A stretch of 64,000 bases of DNA from CAZOAR01 sp964577985 (GTDB lineage Bacteria; Gemmatimonadota; CAZMKB01; CAZNLH01), in assembly GCA_964577985.1 (NCBI GenBank), contig CAZOAR010000001.1, forward strand, positions 1-64,000, written 5' to 3'. Numbering within the stretch: position 1 is the first letter of the stretch; every line of letters starts with the position of its first letter. The notes below the pieces were generated by a model that was not told where the DNA came from, ran no database searches, and was given only the letters and a program-made list of their open reading frames with translations. The translations under genes and the position numbers were made by a program. Positions 52,413 through 60,955 of this stretch are shown here, in pieces.

Positions 52413-52516
52413 ATTCTTAGCCAGGAACCCTTATGACATGCAGGGGTAAGAGAACCAGTTCGCGTCCGCGGACAGACGACGGAACTCGAGGACATCCATG
52501 CTGCAAAGGAGACACC

Positions 52517-54064
52517 ATGCAAAGACAGAATCATAATATATCCCTGCTTGTGTTTGGAGTGTTCTGCCTTCTGGCAGGGCTTTTTCTGGCCTCCGGCCTC
52601 GACCTTCCGAGAAAGGGATCTGCTGATCCAGTCCCCCTCAGCGCGACTGAGCAGCAAGGGTCCCCGGCAGAAGAGATCGACATCTCCAGGCATAATCTGT
52701 TTGAGACCGAAAAGGCATTCACCGAGATATCGAGGACAATAACGCCGGCTGTTGTCAGCATAAGCTCTAGCAGAATCGTCAAGGACCCACACCAGGGTTA
52801 TGGCGAATCCCGGCGTTTCGAAGGCCCTTTCGAGGAGTTTTTCAAACAGTTCCAGCCGCCCGAGGGGGAGTATAAGACCGAGGGGCTGGGGTCAGGGATT
52901 ATCGTGAGGAAAGACGGATATATTCTTACCAACAATCACGTCGTGGAGGGAGCCGAGGAGATAGAGGTAACCCTGCTGAACAACAAGACATATGAAGCCG
53001 AAATCATCGGAAGAGATCCCACTACTGATGTCGCGGTTATCAAGATCGATGGAGACGATTTCCCCGCCGCAAAGCTCGGCGACTCGGATGCGGTAGAGGT
53101 AGGGCAGTGGGCGCTTGCGATAGGAAACCCCATGAGGCTCAGCTTCACCGTGACAGCGGGGATAATAAGCGCCATGGCCCGCAATATCAACATAATCCCG
53201 GGAAACTACAGCATCGAGAATTTTATCCAGACCGACGCGGTAATCAATCCCGGTAACAGCGGTGGTCCTCTCGTCAACCTGAAGGGAGAAGTAATAGGGA
53301 TAAACGCTGCGATCTCGACCCGCACCGGGTATTATCAGGGATATGGATTTGCAATCCCGATCAATCTGGCAAAGAGAATAATGGAAGATCTCATAGAATT
53401 CAAGAAGGTGATAAGACCCATCCTCGGTATCCAGATTTCGAACATTACCCCTGAACTGGGAGAAGCCCTGGGTTTGAAAGACCCGGTCGGTGTCCTTATC
53501 CAGGATTTTACAAAGGATGTAAGCCCCGCCAGGGAAGCCGGCGTAAAGCGCAGGGATGTAGTGGTGGATGTTGATGGCGTTAAGGTACGTAAGACAAATG
53601 AACTACAGTCGCTGATCGCTCAGCACCACCCCGGAGATGTGGTAACTCTTGGGATAATACGCGACAGGAAATCGATTAACATAGACGTGAAACTCGAGGA
53701 AATTCCGGAGGACGCAGAGCCGACAGTTGCATCGGGCGAGACAGAAGCGCCTTCATCAGGCAGACTGGGCTTGCGAGTCGAATCCCTGACGAGCGAACTC
53801 GCCGAGAGCCTGGGGCTCGAAAGAAGCGGCGTCATCGTCTCAGAAGTCGACCGAAACAGCCCCGCCATGGAAGCCAGTCCTTATCCACTGAAGAGGGGAG
53901 ATGTCATCCTTGAAATGGGCAAGGGCGAGAAGATAGAGTCGCTGGGAGATTACCAGAAAACCGTTGACCAGCTTGAACCGGGTGAACGTGTACTCCTGTA
54001 TGTGGCCAGGCCGACCGGTTCGGGGACCTCGAGGATGTACACCTCTATCAAGGTCCCGAAATAG
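52517..54064 (+). CDS. HtrA/DegP-type periplasmic serine protease
   Basis: A 515-residue periplasmic protease-chaperone. An N-terminal signal anchor (ISLLVFGVFCLLAGLFLASG) is followed by the trypsin-like domain: His141 (NNHVVEG), Asp171 (TTDVAVIKI) and Ser248 (INPGNSGGPL). Two PDZ domains follow (from GIQISNITPELGEALGL and from GLRVESLTSELAESLGL). ATG 52517 is chosen over 52433 because AAGGAGA is four bases upstream. Without evidence of its targets I do not choose between DegP, DegQ and DegS names. It handles misfolded envelope proteins and fits the proteostasis block. Confidence 0.9.
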   Translation: MQRQNHNISLLVFGVFCLLAGLFLASGLDLPRKGSADPVPLSATEQQGSPAEEIDISRHNLFETEKAFTEISRTITPAVVSISSSRIVKDPHQGYGESRRFEGPFEEFFKQFQPPEGEYKTEGLGSGIIVRKDGYILTNNHVVEGAEEIEVTLLNNKTYEAEIIGRDPTTDVAVIKIDGDDFPAAKLGDSDAVEVGQWALAIGNPMRLSFTVTAGIISAMARNINIIPGNYSIENFIQTDAVINPGNSGGPLVNLKGEVIGINAAISTRTGYYQGYGFAIPINLAKRIMEDLIEFKKVIRPILGIQISNITPELGEALGLKDPVGVLIQDFTKDVSPAREAGVKRRDVVVDVDGVKVRKTNELQSLIAQHHPGDVVTLGIIRDRKSINIDVKLEEIPEDAEPTVASGETEAPSSGRLGLRVESLTSELAESLGLERSGVIVSEVDRNSPAMEASPYPLKRGDVILEMGKGEKIESLGDYQKTVDQLEPGERVLLYVARPTGSGTSRMYTSIKVPK

Positions 54065-54083
54065 TGGACTCTGACCTGATGTA

Positions 54084-54112
54084 TTGATATGACGGGTCTT
54101 TCGCATTATATT
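54084..54112 (+). promoter_or_regulatory. Sigma-70 promoter of tRNA-Leu/tig
   Basis: TTGATA (54084-54089), 17-bp spacer, TATATT (54107-54112); the tRNA starts about 57 bases after the expected transcription start, so the tRNA, tig and clpP may share it. Confidence 0.6.
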
Positions 54113-54176
54113 TCCGTGGACCGAGGCGGCGCTTCGCGCTAACCCGGATGCGGTGCCAGGTCGACGGGTAAGTGAC

Positions 54177-54259
54177 GCGAGAGTGGCGGAATTGGCAGAC
54201 GCGCAGGATTTAGGATCCTGTGAGTATACCTCGTGGGGGTTCAAGTCCCCCCTCTCGCA
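54177..54259 (+). tRNA. tRNA-Leu (anticodon UAG)
   Basis: 83 nt. The acceptor stem GCGAGAG pairs with CTCTCGC, with discriminator A at 54259. The D-arm contains GGCGGAATTGGCAGACGC, the anticodon stem CAGGA/TCCTG encloses the loop TTTAGGA with anticodon TAG, there is a class II variable arm (typical of Leu), and the T-arm is GGGGGTTCAAGTCCCCC. The 3' CCA is not encoded (TAA follows). It lies between htrA and tig on the same strand. Confidence 0.95.
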
Positions 54260-54275
54260 TAAATGAAGAGAAGAG

Positions 54276-55547
54276 ATGGGCGAGGAACTGATAGAAATCG
54301 AGGTCCAGAAGCCGCTTGAATGGAGCCGGGTCCTCAAGATAAAGGTCTCTCCCGAGAGGATAGAGAGTCAGAGGGAGAAGATCGTGCAGTCTCTGAGGAA
54401 GAAGGCAAGGATTCCGGGGTTCAGGCACGGCAAAGCGCCAATAAACCTGGTCAACAAGCGCTACGGGAGCGAAATCAAGGGGGAGACGATCGAGGCGGTC
54501 ATCAACGAGGCCGTCGAAGAGGCGATGAAGAAGGAGGATCTCAGCCCGATCACCAGGGCTACTATCGACAAGATCCAGTACGAGGACGAAGCGCTTGAAT
54601 TCGAGGCTAGTTTTGACATCAGGCCGGAGATCCTCATCGAACGTTACACCTCCTTCAATCTCGACAGGGAGAACGTGTCCGTGGACGAGGATGAAGTCGA
54701 GGCATCGATAGAAAACCTGCTGGCCCGGAAGGCTACTTACCACAAGACCGACCGGACAGCCGAGAAGGGGGACCTGCTGAAGATCGATTACACTCCCGTA
54801 GACGATCAGATGGAACCGATGGTGAAACAGAAGGTGGAGGATGTCGGCGTGATACTCGGCGACAGCAAGATTCTACCGGACATGGAAGCTCAGTTATACG
54901 GGAAACGGGCTGGAGACGACCTGGCCGTGCAAGTCATGTATCCGGAGGACTATCACAGGGAAGAACTGAAAGGGAAAAAGAGAAACTTTAACGTCCTGAT
55001 CAGATCTGTGGCGGAGAGAAAGGTCCCGGAACTGAATAAGGAATTTGTCAAGTCGATCGGGGACTTCTCAGACATCGATTCCTTCAAGACATATGTCAGG
55101 GAGGAGATCCTCAGGCAGAAAGAAATGGACGCGGATAAGAAACTGGAAGAGGCATTGATCGACAACATAATCGACGCGAACTCCTTCGAAGTGCCGGATT
55201 CGATGGTCAAGAGCTATATCTCGGAGATAGTCAAGAACTTCGAGGTGCCGGATTCGCAGTCCGGAGAGTCTCAGGAGATGGATGAGAAAGTGAGGCCCAT
55301 CGCCGAGAGAGAAGTAAAGAAGGGCTTTATCATCGACTTCATTCTGAAAAAAGAGAATCTCGAGCCGAACTCTTCAGAGATTGAGGAAGAACTCGAGAGA
55401 CTTGCCGGGGAACTCAAGAAAGACCCGGGGGAGCTGAAAACTGCTGTCATGGCAAACCCGGAGAATTACGACGGGATTCGCCAGAGACTGGGGCGCAGGA
55501 AGGTCTTTGAATTTTTGAGGCAGAACTCTGAGATCACACCGGACTGA
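54276..55547 (+). CDS. tig: Trigger factor
   Basis: A 423-residue ribosome-bound chaperone. The N-terminal ribosome-binding domain has the signature KKARIPGFRHGKAPINLVNKRYG; the middle peptidyl-prolyl isomerase domain begins near residue 150 (KGDLLKIDY) and the C-terminal helical domain carries the substrate cradle. It sits 16 bp behind the tRNA-Leu gene, and its weak AAGAGAAG ribosome-binding site suggests processing of a joint transcript. Followed by clpP-clpX, the common bacterial order tig-clpP-clpX. Confidence 0.96.
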   Translation: MGEELIEIEVQKPLEWSRVLKIKVSPERIESQREKIVQSLRKKARIPGFRHGKAPINLVNKRYGSEIKGETIEAVINEAVEEAMKKEDLSPITRATIDKIQYEDEALEFEASFDIRPEILIERYTSFNLDRENVSVDEDEVEASIENLLARKATYHKTDRTAEKGDLLKIDYTPVDDQMEPMVKQKVEDVGVILGDSKILPDMEAQLYGKRAGDDLAVQVMYPEDYHREELKGKKRNFNVLIRSVAERKVPELNKEFVKSIGDFSDIDSFKTYVREEILRQKEMDADKKLEEALIDNIIDANSFEVPDSMVKSYISEIVKNFEVPDSQSGESQEMDEKVRPIAEREVKKGFIIDFILKKENLEPNSSEIEEELERLAGELKKDPGELKTAVMANPENYDGIRQRLGRRKVFEFLRQNSEITPD

Positions 55548-55613
55548 TCCGTGGGCGTCCGGACTATATTCCGCACCGAGTGGAACAAACAATTATGATA
55601 GAAAGGTGAAGAA

Positions 55614-56195
55614 ATGGCACTTGTCCCGATCGTCATCGAAAAAACAGGAATTGGTGAGAGGGCTTACGATATCTTCTCTCGCTTACTGAAGGACCGCATT
55701 GTATTCATAGGCAGTCCAATCGATGATGTAGTTGCGAACCTGGTAATTGCCCAACTCCTCTTCCTTGAAGCGGAGGACCCGGAAAAAGACATTTTTCTCT
55801 ACATAAACAGTCCGGGGGGAGTAGCCTCGGCTGGTCTGGCCATGTATGACACGATCCAGTTCCTGAAAACGGATGTCCAGACCATCTGTATGGGACTTGC
55901 CGCAAGCGCTGCAGCCATACTCCTGGCGGCGGGGACCAAAGGAAAACGCTCCGCTCTGCCACATTCCAGAATAATGATACATCAGCCTCATGGAGGCATG
56001 CAGGGCCAGGCGTCGGACCTGGAGATACAAACAAAGGAAATCGTCCATCTGAGAAATCAGATGAATGAAATTCTGGTCAGGCACACGGGCCAGAAACTTG
56101 GCAAGATCGCGAAAGACACAGATAGAAACTTTTTCATGTCCGCCGACGAGGCGAAATCATACGGACTCATCGACGAGGTCATCGAAAAACATTAG
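55614..56195 (+). CDS. clpP: ATP-dependent Clp protease, proteolytic subunit
   Basis: A 193-residue serine peptidase forming the ClpXP barrel with ClpX. MALVPIVIEKTGIGERAYDIFSRLLKDRIVF starts normally. Ser98 (GLAASAAAI) and His123 (MIHQPHGG) of the triad are in place. At the triad Asp, however, the sequence is DTDRNFFMSADEA, with Asn172 where E. coli and Bacillus have Asp (DTERDRF, DTDRDNF); the codon is AAC. Listeria ClpP1, as I recall, also carries Asn172 and is less active alone. The ribosome-binding site AAAGGTGAAG is well placed. Confidence 0.95.
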   Translation: MALVPIVIEKTGIGERAYDIFSRLLKDRIVFIGSPIDDVVANLVIAQLLFLEAEDPEKDIFLYINSPGGVASAGLAMYDTIQFLKTDVQTICMGLAASAAAILLAAGTKGKRSALPHSRIMIHQPHGGMQGQASDLEIQTKEIVHLRNQMNEILVRHTGQKLGKIAKDTDRNFFMSADEAKSYGLIDEVIEKH

Positions 56196-56234
56196 GGGTG
56201 TGTATCATGATCACGAGCCCACCAGGGATCCCAA

Positions 56235-57488
56235 ATGGCAAAGAACAGTAAGAAAGAAGGTGAATACTGCTGCTCGTTCTGCGGCAAGGCACAGGACAAG
56301 GTGCAGAAACTCGTCTCCGGTCCTTCCGTATTCATCTGCAGTGACTGCATCCACCTCTGCAACGAAATCCTGCGCGATGAGGAGATCGAAAGCCGGCGGT
56401 TTCGCGACGACGAGATCCTGACTCCCATGGACATAAAGAAGTTTCTGGATCAGTATGTGGTGGGTCAGGATCGAGCGAAAAAGGTGCTTTCGGTGGCGGT
56501 CTACAACCATTACCGAAGGATCAACGCCAGCCCGGCAGTGGATGACGTAGAGATAGAGAAGAGCAACATTCTTCTCATCGGACCCACCGGTGTGGGCAAG
56601 ACTCTGCTCGCCCAGACCCTCGCAAGGGTACTCAAGGTTCCTTTTGCCATAGCAGACGCGACTACTCTGACAGAGGCCGGTTATGTGGGAGAGGATGTAG
56701 AAAATATCCTGGTTCGACTGCTCCAGGCCTCCGAATATAACCTTCGTGACGTAGAGAGAGGTATTATCTACATCGACGAGATAGACAAGATCTCTCGAAA
56801 ATCGGAGAACCCGTCTATTACAAGAGATGTATCCGGAGAAGGGGTACAGCAGGCAATCCTGAAGATACTGGAGGGTTATGTAGCCTCGGTGCCGCCTCAG
56901 GGAGGACGGAAACATCCCCAGCAGGAATATGTCAAGATCAACACTGCCAACATTCTCTTCATCTGTGGCGGTGCGTTCAACGGGCTGGACCAGATAATCA
57001 CAAGCCGAATAGGGAATCAGGTGATCGGCTTTGGCTCAGAGATACACAAGAAGGCAGAGCTTCAGAGGGGTGAGATCCTGAAGGCCGTGGAGCCAGAGGA
57101 TCTTCTCAAGTTTGGTATCATTCCCGAACTGGTTGGTAGACTGCCTGTTATCACGAGCCTCGAAGAACTCGACTATGACGCGCTCGTCAAGGTATTGACA
57201 ACCCCGCGAAACGCCATCATCAAGCAATACAAGAGACTACTTGAATATGAGGGCATCAAGTTAACGTTCGAAAAGGACGCACTGAAAGAAATAGCGAAGA
57301 TATCGACGCAGCGAGGCACTGGGGCGAGAGGCTTGAGGGCGGTCGTTGAAGGTATCATTACCGACCTCATGTTCGAGGCGCCCTCGAGAAGTGATATAGA
57401 GGAGATTGTCATAACTCCGGATGCCGTCGTCAAAAAGAGTCCGCCAATCACTATCCTCAAGAACGCCAGGAAGAAAAAAGAGGCGTAA
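56235..57488 (+). CDS. clpX: ATP-dependent Clp protease, ATP-binding subunit
   Basis: A 417-residue AAA+ unfoldase. An N-terminal C4 zinc-binding domain (CSFCGKAQDKVQKLVSGPSVFICSDC) precedes the AAA+ core: Walker A LLIGPTGVGKTLLAQ, Walker B IIYIDEID, and the IGF loop (VIGFGSE) that docks on ClpP. The C-terminal domain is normal. It lies 40 bp after clpP. No oddities were seen other than the unusual partner ClpP. Confidence 0.96.
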   Translation: MAKNSKKEGEYCCSFCGKAQDKVQKLVSGPSVFICSDCIHLCNEILRDEEIESRRFRDDEILTPMDIKKFLDQYVVGQDRAKKVLSVAVYNHYRRINASPAVDDVEIEKSNILLIGPTGVGKTLLAQTLARVLKVPFAIADATTLTEAGYVGEDVENILVRLLQASEYNLRDVERGIIYIDEIDKISRKSENPSITRDVSGEGVQQAILKILEGYVASVPPQGGRKHPQQEYVKINTANILFICGGAFNGLDQIITSRIGNQVIGFGSEIHKKAELQRGEILKAVEPEDLLKFGIIPELVGRLPVITSLEELDYDALVKVLTTPRNAIIKQYKRLLEYEGIKLTFEKDALKEIAKISTQRGTGARGLRAVVEGIITDLMFEAPSRSDIEEIVITPDAVVKKSPPITILKNARKKKEA

Positions 57489-57500
57489 TGGAGAGTGGAA

Positions 57501-58094
57501 ATGAGACCCAAGAGCTTTATGACAATGTTCCTGCCTGTATCCGGCATAATTTCACTGCTGATTCTCCTCTCTTATGTCCCTTCCCTGTCCATGCCAGCGG
57601 AAGATGAAAAACCCAATGAAGGCGTGCTGGAGACAGATGATATATCCGTCATCTTGCAGGGTGATGGTCTGTGGATTAGAATCACACCGATGGAAGATGA
57701 GATTCTCCGCTATTGCACACAGGATACCAGAAACACCTACACCAAGATGCTGGAGAATCAGAAAGGAGCTTTCACGAAGGAGGAAGAGAAGGATGTCGTC
57801 AAGTTCCTGGTTCTTTTCCAGGGACGATCCGAGAATGAGATATACTTCGAACCGACGGAGTTGAACCTCAACCATCAGGGTAAACTCTATAAGCCCGTCA
57901 AGATTGTTCCCATAAGCAGTACCTTCGACAAGCGAATTCTGAAGCTTTACGGCAACCCCGAGATGGCGATTTACGCGTTCAGCAAGGAGATAGATCTTTC
58001 TCTGCCCATCCAGTTCAAATACAAAAAGCTGGAGAGCAATAAATGGACGGAGATTATCGGAACGGTGGAGGATTCCAAGTTACTGGTGAGATAG
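57501..58094 (+). CDS. Exported protein of unknown function
   Basis: I do not recognise this family. 197 residues: signal peptide FLPVSGIISLLILLSYVPSLSM, then an acidic domain with alternating charged and aromatic strands (ENEIYFEPTELNLNHQGKLYKPVKIVPIS). ATG 57501 is preferred to a GTG at 57495 because GGAGAG is well spaced from it. It follows clpX by 12 bp, so it is likely co-transcribed with the Clp genes. Possible role in envelope stress is inferred only from position. Confidence 0.65.
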   Translation: MRPKSFMTMFLPVSGIISLLILLSYVPSLSMPAEDEKPNEGVLETDDISVILQGDGLWIRITPMEDEILRYCTQDTRNTYTKMLENQKGAFTKEEEKDVVKFLVLFQGRSENEIYFEPTELNLNHQGKLYKPVKIVPISSTFDKRILKLYGNPEMAIYAFSKEIDLSLPIQFKYKKLESNKWTEIIGTVEDSKLLVR

Positions 58095-58137
58095 GCGGTG
58101 AATAGAGTATGATCTGCCGCATTCGCCTCTCAGCAAA

Positions 58138-59694
58138 TCATCGCAATCCATAAGTGTTGATTTTCCGGTAGAGAGTTCGCTCTCCTATACCCAGCAGCCT
58201 GGCAGCCTGGCGCCTGTTACCGTTAACATCCCGCAACGTTCGCGCGATAGTGATCTTCTCGACTTCAGCCAGAGTCTTGCGGGGTTCAACATCGGGATAA
58301 GCCTCCACTGGCTCACTGTCTGCCGCTTCCTCTCCTCCAAGCCTCCAGGAAATATCCTTCTTGGAGCGTGTCCTGAAATCATCCGATCTTAGCGCGTTCT
58401 GCCGCATCGCCGACATGAGCTCCCTGCCGAGTTCCCTTATATCTCTTCTCAATTCAACGAGCGCGCCCAGGATTGCACCCGTCTCAAACTCGTCTGCACC
58501 TTTCCCTCGTGCCACAGGGATAGGCAGTAACCTCGCCGGCGCACCTCTCCTGTATATGTGGTCCGGAATATCTGCCGGCTTGATCCTCGAATCGGGTGAC
58601 GACACCAGCATGCTCTCCACCAGATTTTTCAGCTCACGCACATTACCCGGCCAGTCATAATTCTTCAACACCTCCACGGCCTCATCGGTGATTCCCACGA
58701 AGGTAAGTCCATTTTCCGCGCAGAACCTGTTGATGAACGTATTGACCAGCAGCGGGATGTCCTCCCTCCTCTCCCTCAAGGGCAGGATGTCAATTGTCAG
58801 TACTTTCAACCGATAGTAGAGGTCTCTCCGAAAATTCCCGAGTGCCATCTCTTCCTGCAGGTTCTTATTCGTCGCGGTGATTACACGCACGTCCACCGAG
58901 ATATTCTCCGCACCCCCCACACGCATTATCTCCCGTTCCTCGAGGACCCTGAGCAGTTTGACCTGGGTGGATACAGACATCTCGCCGACCTCGTCAAGAA
59001 AGAGCGTTCCCTTGTCTGCGATCTCAAACCTGCCTTTTCTCAACGAGGAGGCGCCGGTGAAGGCTCCCTTTTCGTGACCGAACAACTCGCTTTCGAGGAT
59101 GTTTTCCGGAAGGGCAGCGCAATTCAATGCTATGAACGGCTTGTGTACCCTTGGACTCAAACGATGCAGCGCGTTCGCAACCAACTCTTTTCCGGTACCG
59201 CTCTCCCCCTCTATCAGGACGGTGGAATTGTAAGGCGCGTATTGTTTGACCTTCTCGAGAACCTCCATGATACCCTCTGACCTGCCGAGAATGTTTGTCT
59301 GCCTGATCATGCGTTCCCTGTCGATCAGATGTCTGCAGACGAGCTTGAACTCGGTCAAATCAACCGGCTTCTCAAGAGATTCGTCGAGGCCGAGGCCATG
59401 GAGGAAGGAGACTCGCGTTGGAGATTGTTTGCTTACCAGGCCGACGATAGCCAGATTCCAGGTCGAAGACCTGAAACCGAGCAGGAGGCCCTCTACTCCC
59501 TTTTCGTGAAGAGAACCGGTCAGGACCAGGATCAATGGCCGTCTTCGCTCTACTTCCGCCACGACATCACCATGGAACGTTATGATATCGCTCTCGATCC
59601 CCTCTGCTTCCAGGACCCCCTGCAAGCGGGAAGCCCATTCTGGATCGTGCCCACTGAGGAGAACTTCGACGTTCTTCTCCGAAGCTATACTCAA
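58138..59694 (-). CDS. Sigma-54 enhancer-binding regulator with pseudo-receiver
   Basis: A 518-residue NtrC-class activator. Residues 1-125 look like a receiver domain lacking the acidic pocket: the phosphorylated Asp is replaced by Thr59 (LVLTGS), although the late Lys109 (EKPVDL) is kept. Walker A GESGTGKE is at 163-170, the sigma-54-contacting GAFTGA at 210-215, Walker B LFLDEVGE at 231-238. A helical linker (about 395-440) precedes a Fis-type DNA-binding domain (RQAARLLGIGERTLYRKI). Start TTG 59694 with GAGGGGG upstream. A TGCCA-TTA-TGGCA palindrome covers its own promoter and recurs upstream of the sigma-54 promoter of dnaK, so chaperone control is proposed. Confidence 0.88.
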   Translation of the reverse strand: MSIASEKNVEVLLSGHDPEWASRLQGVLEAEGIESDIITFHGDVVAEVERRRPLILVLTGSLHEKGVEGLLLGFRSSTWNLAIVGLVSKQSPTRVSFLHGLGLDESLEKPVDLTEFKLVCRHLIDRERMIRQTNILGRSEGIMEVLEKVKQYAPYNSTVLIEGESGTGKELVANALHRLSPRVHKPFIALNCAALPENILESELFGHEKGAFTGASSLRKGRFEIADKGTLFLDEVGEMSVSTQVKLLRVLEEREIMRVGGAENISVDVRVITATNKNLQEEMALGNFRRDLYYRLKVLTIDILPLRERREDIPLLVNTFINRFCAENGLTFVGITDEAVEVLKNYDWPGNVRELKNLVESMLVSSPDSRIKPADIPDHIYRRGAPARLLPIPVARGKGADEFETGAILGALVELRRDIRELGRELMSAMRQNALRSDDFRTRSKKDISWRLGGEEAADSEPVEAYPDVEPRKTLAEVEKITIARTLRDVNGNRRQAARLLGIGERTLYRKINTYGLR

Positions 59695-59713
59695 GAAGAA
59701 ACCCCCTCGTTAA

Positions 59714-59726
59714 TGCCATTATGGCA
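59714..59726. promoter_or_regulatory. Operator palindrome over the regulator promoter
   Basis: TGCCA-TTA-TGGCA (5-bp arms, centre 59720) overlaps the expected transcription start of the regulator gene. It is the same palindrome as at 50212-50224, apart from the middle three bases. Autorepression is the simplest inference. Confidence 0.65.
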
Positions 59727-59728
59727 GA

Positions 59729-59757
59729 ATAATAGCTATTGATGGCAGTGCCGTCAA
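59729..59757 (-). promoter_or_regulatory. Sigma-70 promoter of the sigma-54 regulator gene
   Basis: On the minus strand TTGACG (59757-59752), a 17-bp spacer, and TATTAT (59734-59729), followed 28 nt later by the TTG start at 59694. It is in the short gap between gcvT and the regulator gene. Confidence 0.7.
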
Positions 59758-59767
59758 GCACTATTCG

Positions 59768-60865
59768 CTATCTTCGGCTCCCATGCCGATAAAAGGGGGG
59801 CTTGACCACCTCGGCCGGGGCACGTTTTTTCCTGATTTCGATCTCGATACGAGTGCCTGCGCCGCAGAGTTCCACCGGTAGATAGGCCGTACCGATCCCC
59901 TTGCCAAGTGATGGCGAGAAGGCTCCGCTCGAGACCCTGGATACCGCCTCGCCATGATCAACCACGGGATAACCCGGCCTTGGAACACCCTTGCCGAGCA
60001 GGGAGAATGCGATCAGCCTCCTTCGCGAGCCCTTCTCCTTTTCTGCGAGAAGCGCATCCCTGCCTATAAAGTCGTCCTTATCGAATTTGACCAGCCAGCC
60101 GAGTCCAGCCTCGAGCGGACTTGTCGACTCGTCTATGTCATTACCATAGAGGCAGTATTTGAACTCCAGTCTGAGGAGGTCCCTCGCGCCGAGCCCGCAG
60201 CAGCAGACATCCTTCTCTGAAATCAGCGCCTTCCCCAACTCCCCGGAGTGTTCCACCGGAAGATAGATTTCGAAACCGTCTTCACCCGTATATCCAGTCC
60301 TCGAAACCACGCACTCTCTCCCTGCCACGTCGCCTGTCTCAAAGTGATAAAAGGGGATCTTCTCCAGATCGAACGACACAAGCTTCTGCAGGACAGACTG
60401 AGATCCCGGTCCCTGAACAGCAAGTTGAGCGGTGTCAAACGTCCTGTCAGACAGCTCAGCTCCTTTTACGGCATGTTCTCTCATCCAGGAAACTATCTTC
60501 TCCCTGTTCGAGGCATTTACGACGAGTGCTATCCTGTCGTCGAAGCGATAGACCGTGACATCATCAAGGATTCCACCGGAGTCATTGCAGATTGTCGAGT
60601 ACTGGACCATCCCGGGTTCCAGCGCAGACACATCGTTGGTGGTTATCATCTGCACGAAAGAGAGGGCGCCGTCTCCCGTCACCTCCAGTCTCCCCATGTG
60701 GGAGACATCAAAAAGCCCGACACCGGACCTGACCGCGCGATGCTCGTTCAGAATGCCCGAAAACTGAAGCGGCATCAGCCAACCGGCAAAAGCAACCATC
60801 TTTCCTCCCAGTTCCTCGTGAAAAGGGAGAAACGGAGTCATCTTCAGCTCATTTTTCGTCTCCAT
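59768..60865 (-). CDS. gcvT: Aminomethyltransferase (glycine cleavage T-protein)
   Basis: A 365-residue folate-dependent enzyme that takes the aminomethyl group from the lipoyl H-protein and forms methylene-tetrahydrofolate. Motifs: MVAFAGWLMPLQFSGILNEHRAVRSGVGLFDVSHMGRLEV at the N-terminus, FVQMITTNDVSALEPGMVQYSTICNDSGGILDDVTVYR, and CVVSRTGYTGEDGFEIYLP; the C-terminal EAGLGWLVKFDK domain is present. ATG 60865 is preferred over 60919 as AGGAAG precedes it. No gcvH or gcvP is in this window; the neighbour downstream is the regulator. Confidence 0.92.
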   Translation of the reverse strand: METKNELKMTPFLPFHEELGGKMVAFAGWLMPLQFSGILNEHRAVRSGVGLFDVSHMGRLEVTGDGALSFVQMITTNDVSALEPGMVQYSTICNDSGGILDDVTVYRFDDRIALVVNASNREKIVSWMREHAVKGAELSDRTFDTAQLAVQGPGSQSVLQKLVSFDLEKIPFYHFETGDVAGRECVVSRTGYTGEDGFEIYLPVEHSGELGKALISEKDVCCCGLGARDLLRLEFKYCLYGNDIDESTSPLEAGLGWLVKFDKDDFIGRDALLAEKEKGSRRRLIAFSLLGKGVPRPGYPVVDHGEAVSRVSSGAFSPSLGKGIGTAYLPVELCGAGTRIEIEIRKKRAPAEVVKPPFYRHGSRR

Positions 60866-60955
60866 CCATTCTTCCTTTCTCATATGGCGCGCTGCAATAC
60901 GGAGGGGCCGTGCGGACACAGCCCCTTATCCAGACAATACATTCAGGTCTACGCC

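Noticed and set aside
58095..58137. Possible bidirectional terminator between the exported protein and the regulator
   Set aside because: GGCG...CGCC pairing is interrupted by several mismatches and there is no T-run on either strand.
59741..59755. Second palindrome GATGGCAGTGCCGTC beside the regulator operator
   Set aside because: The arms are imperfect, the half-sites face the opposite way and the 28-bp spacing does not match the dnaK pair; it also overlaps the -35 box, so I do not count it as another binding site.
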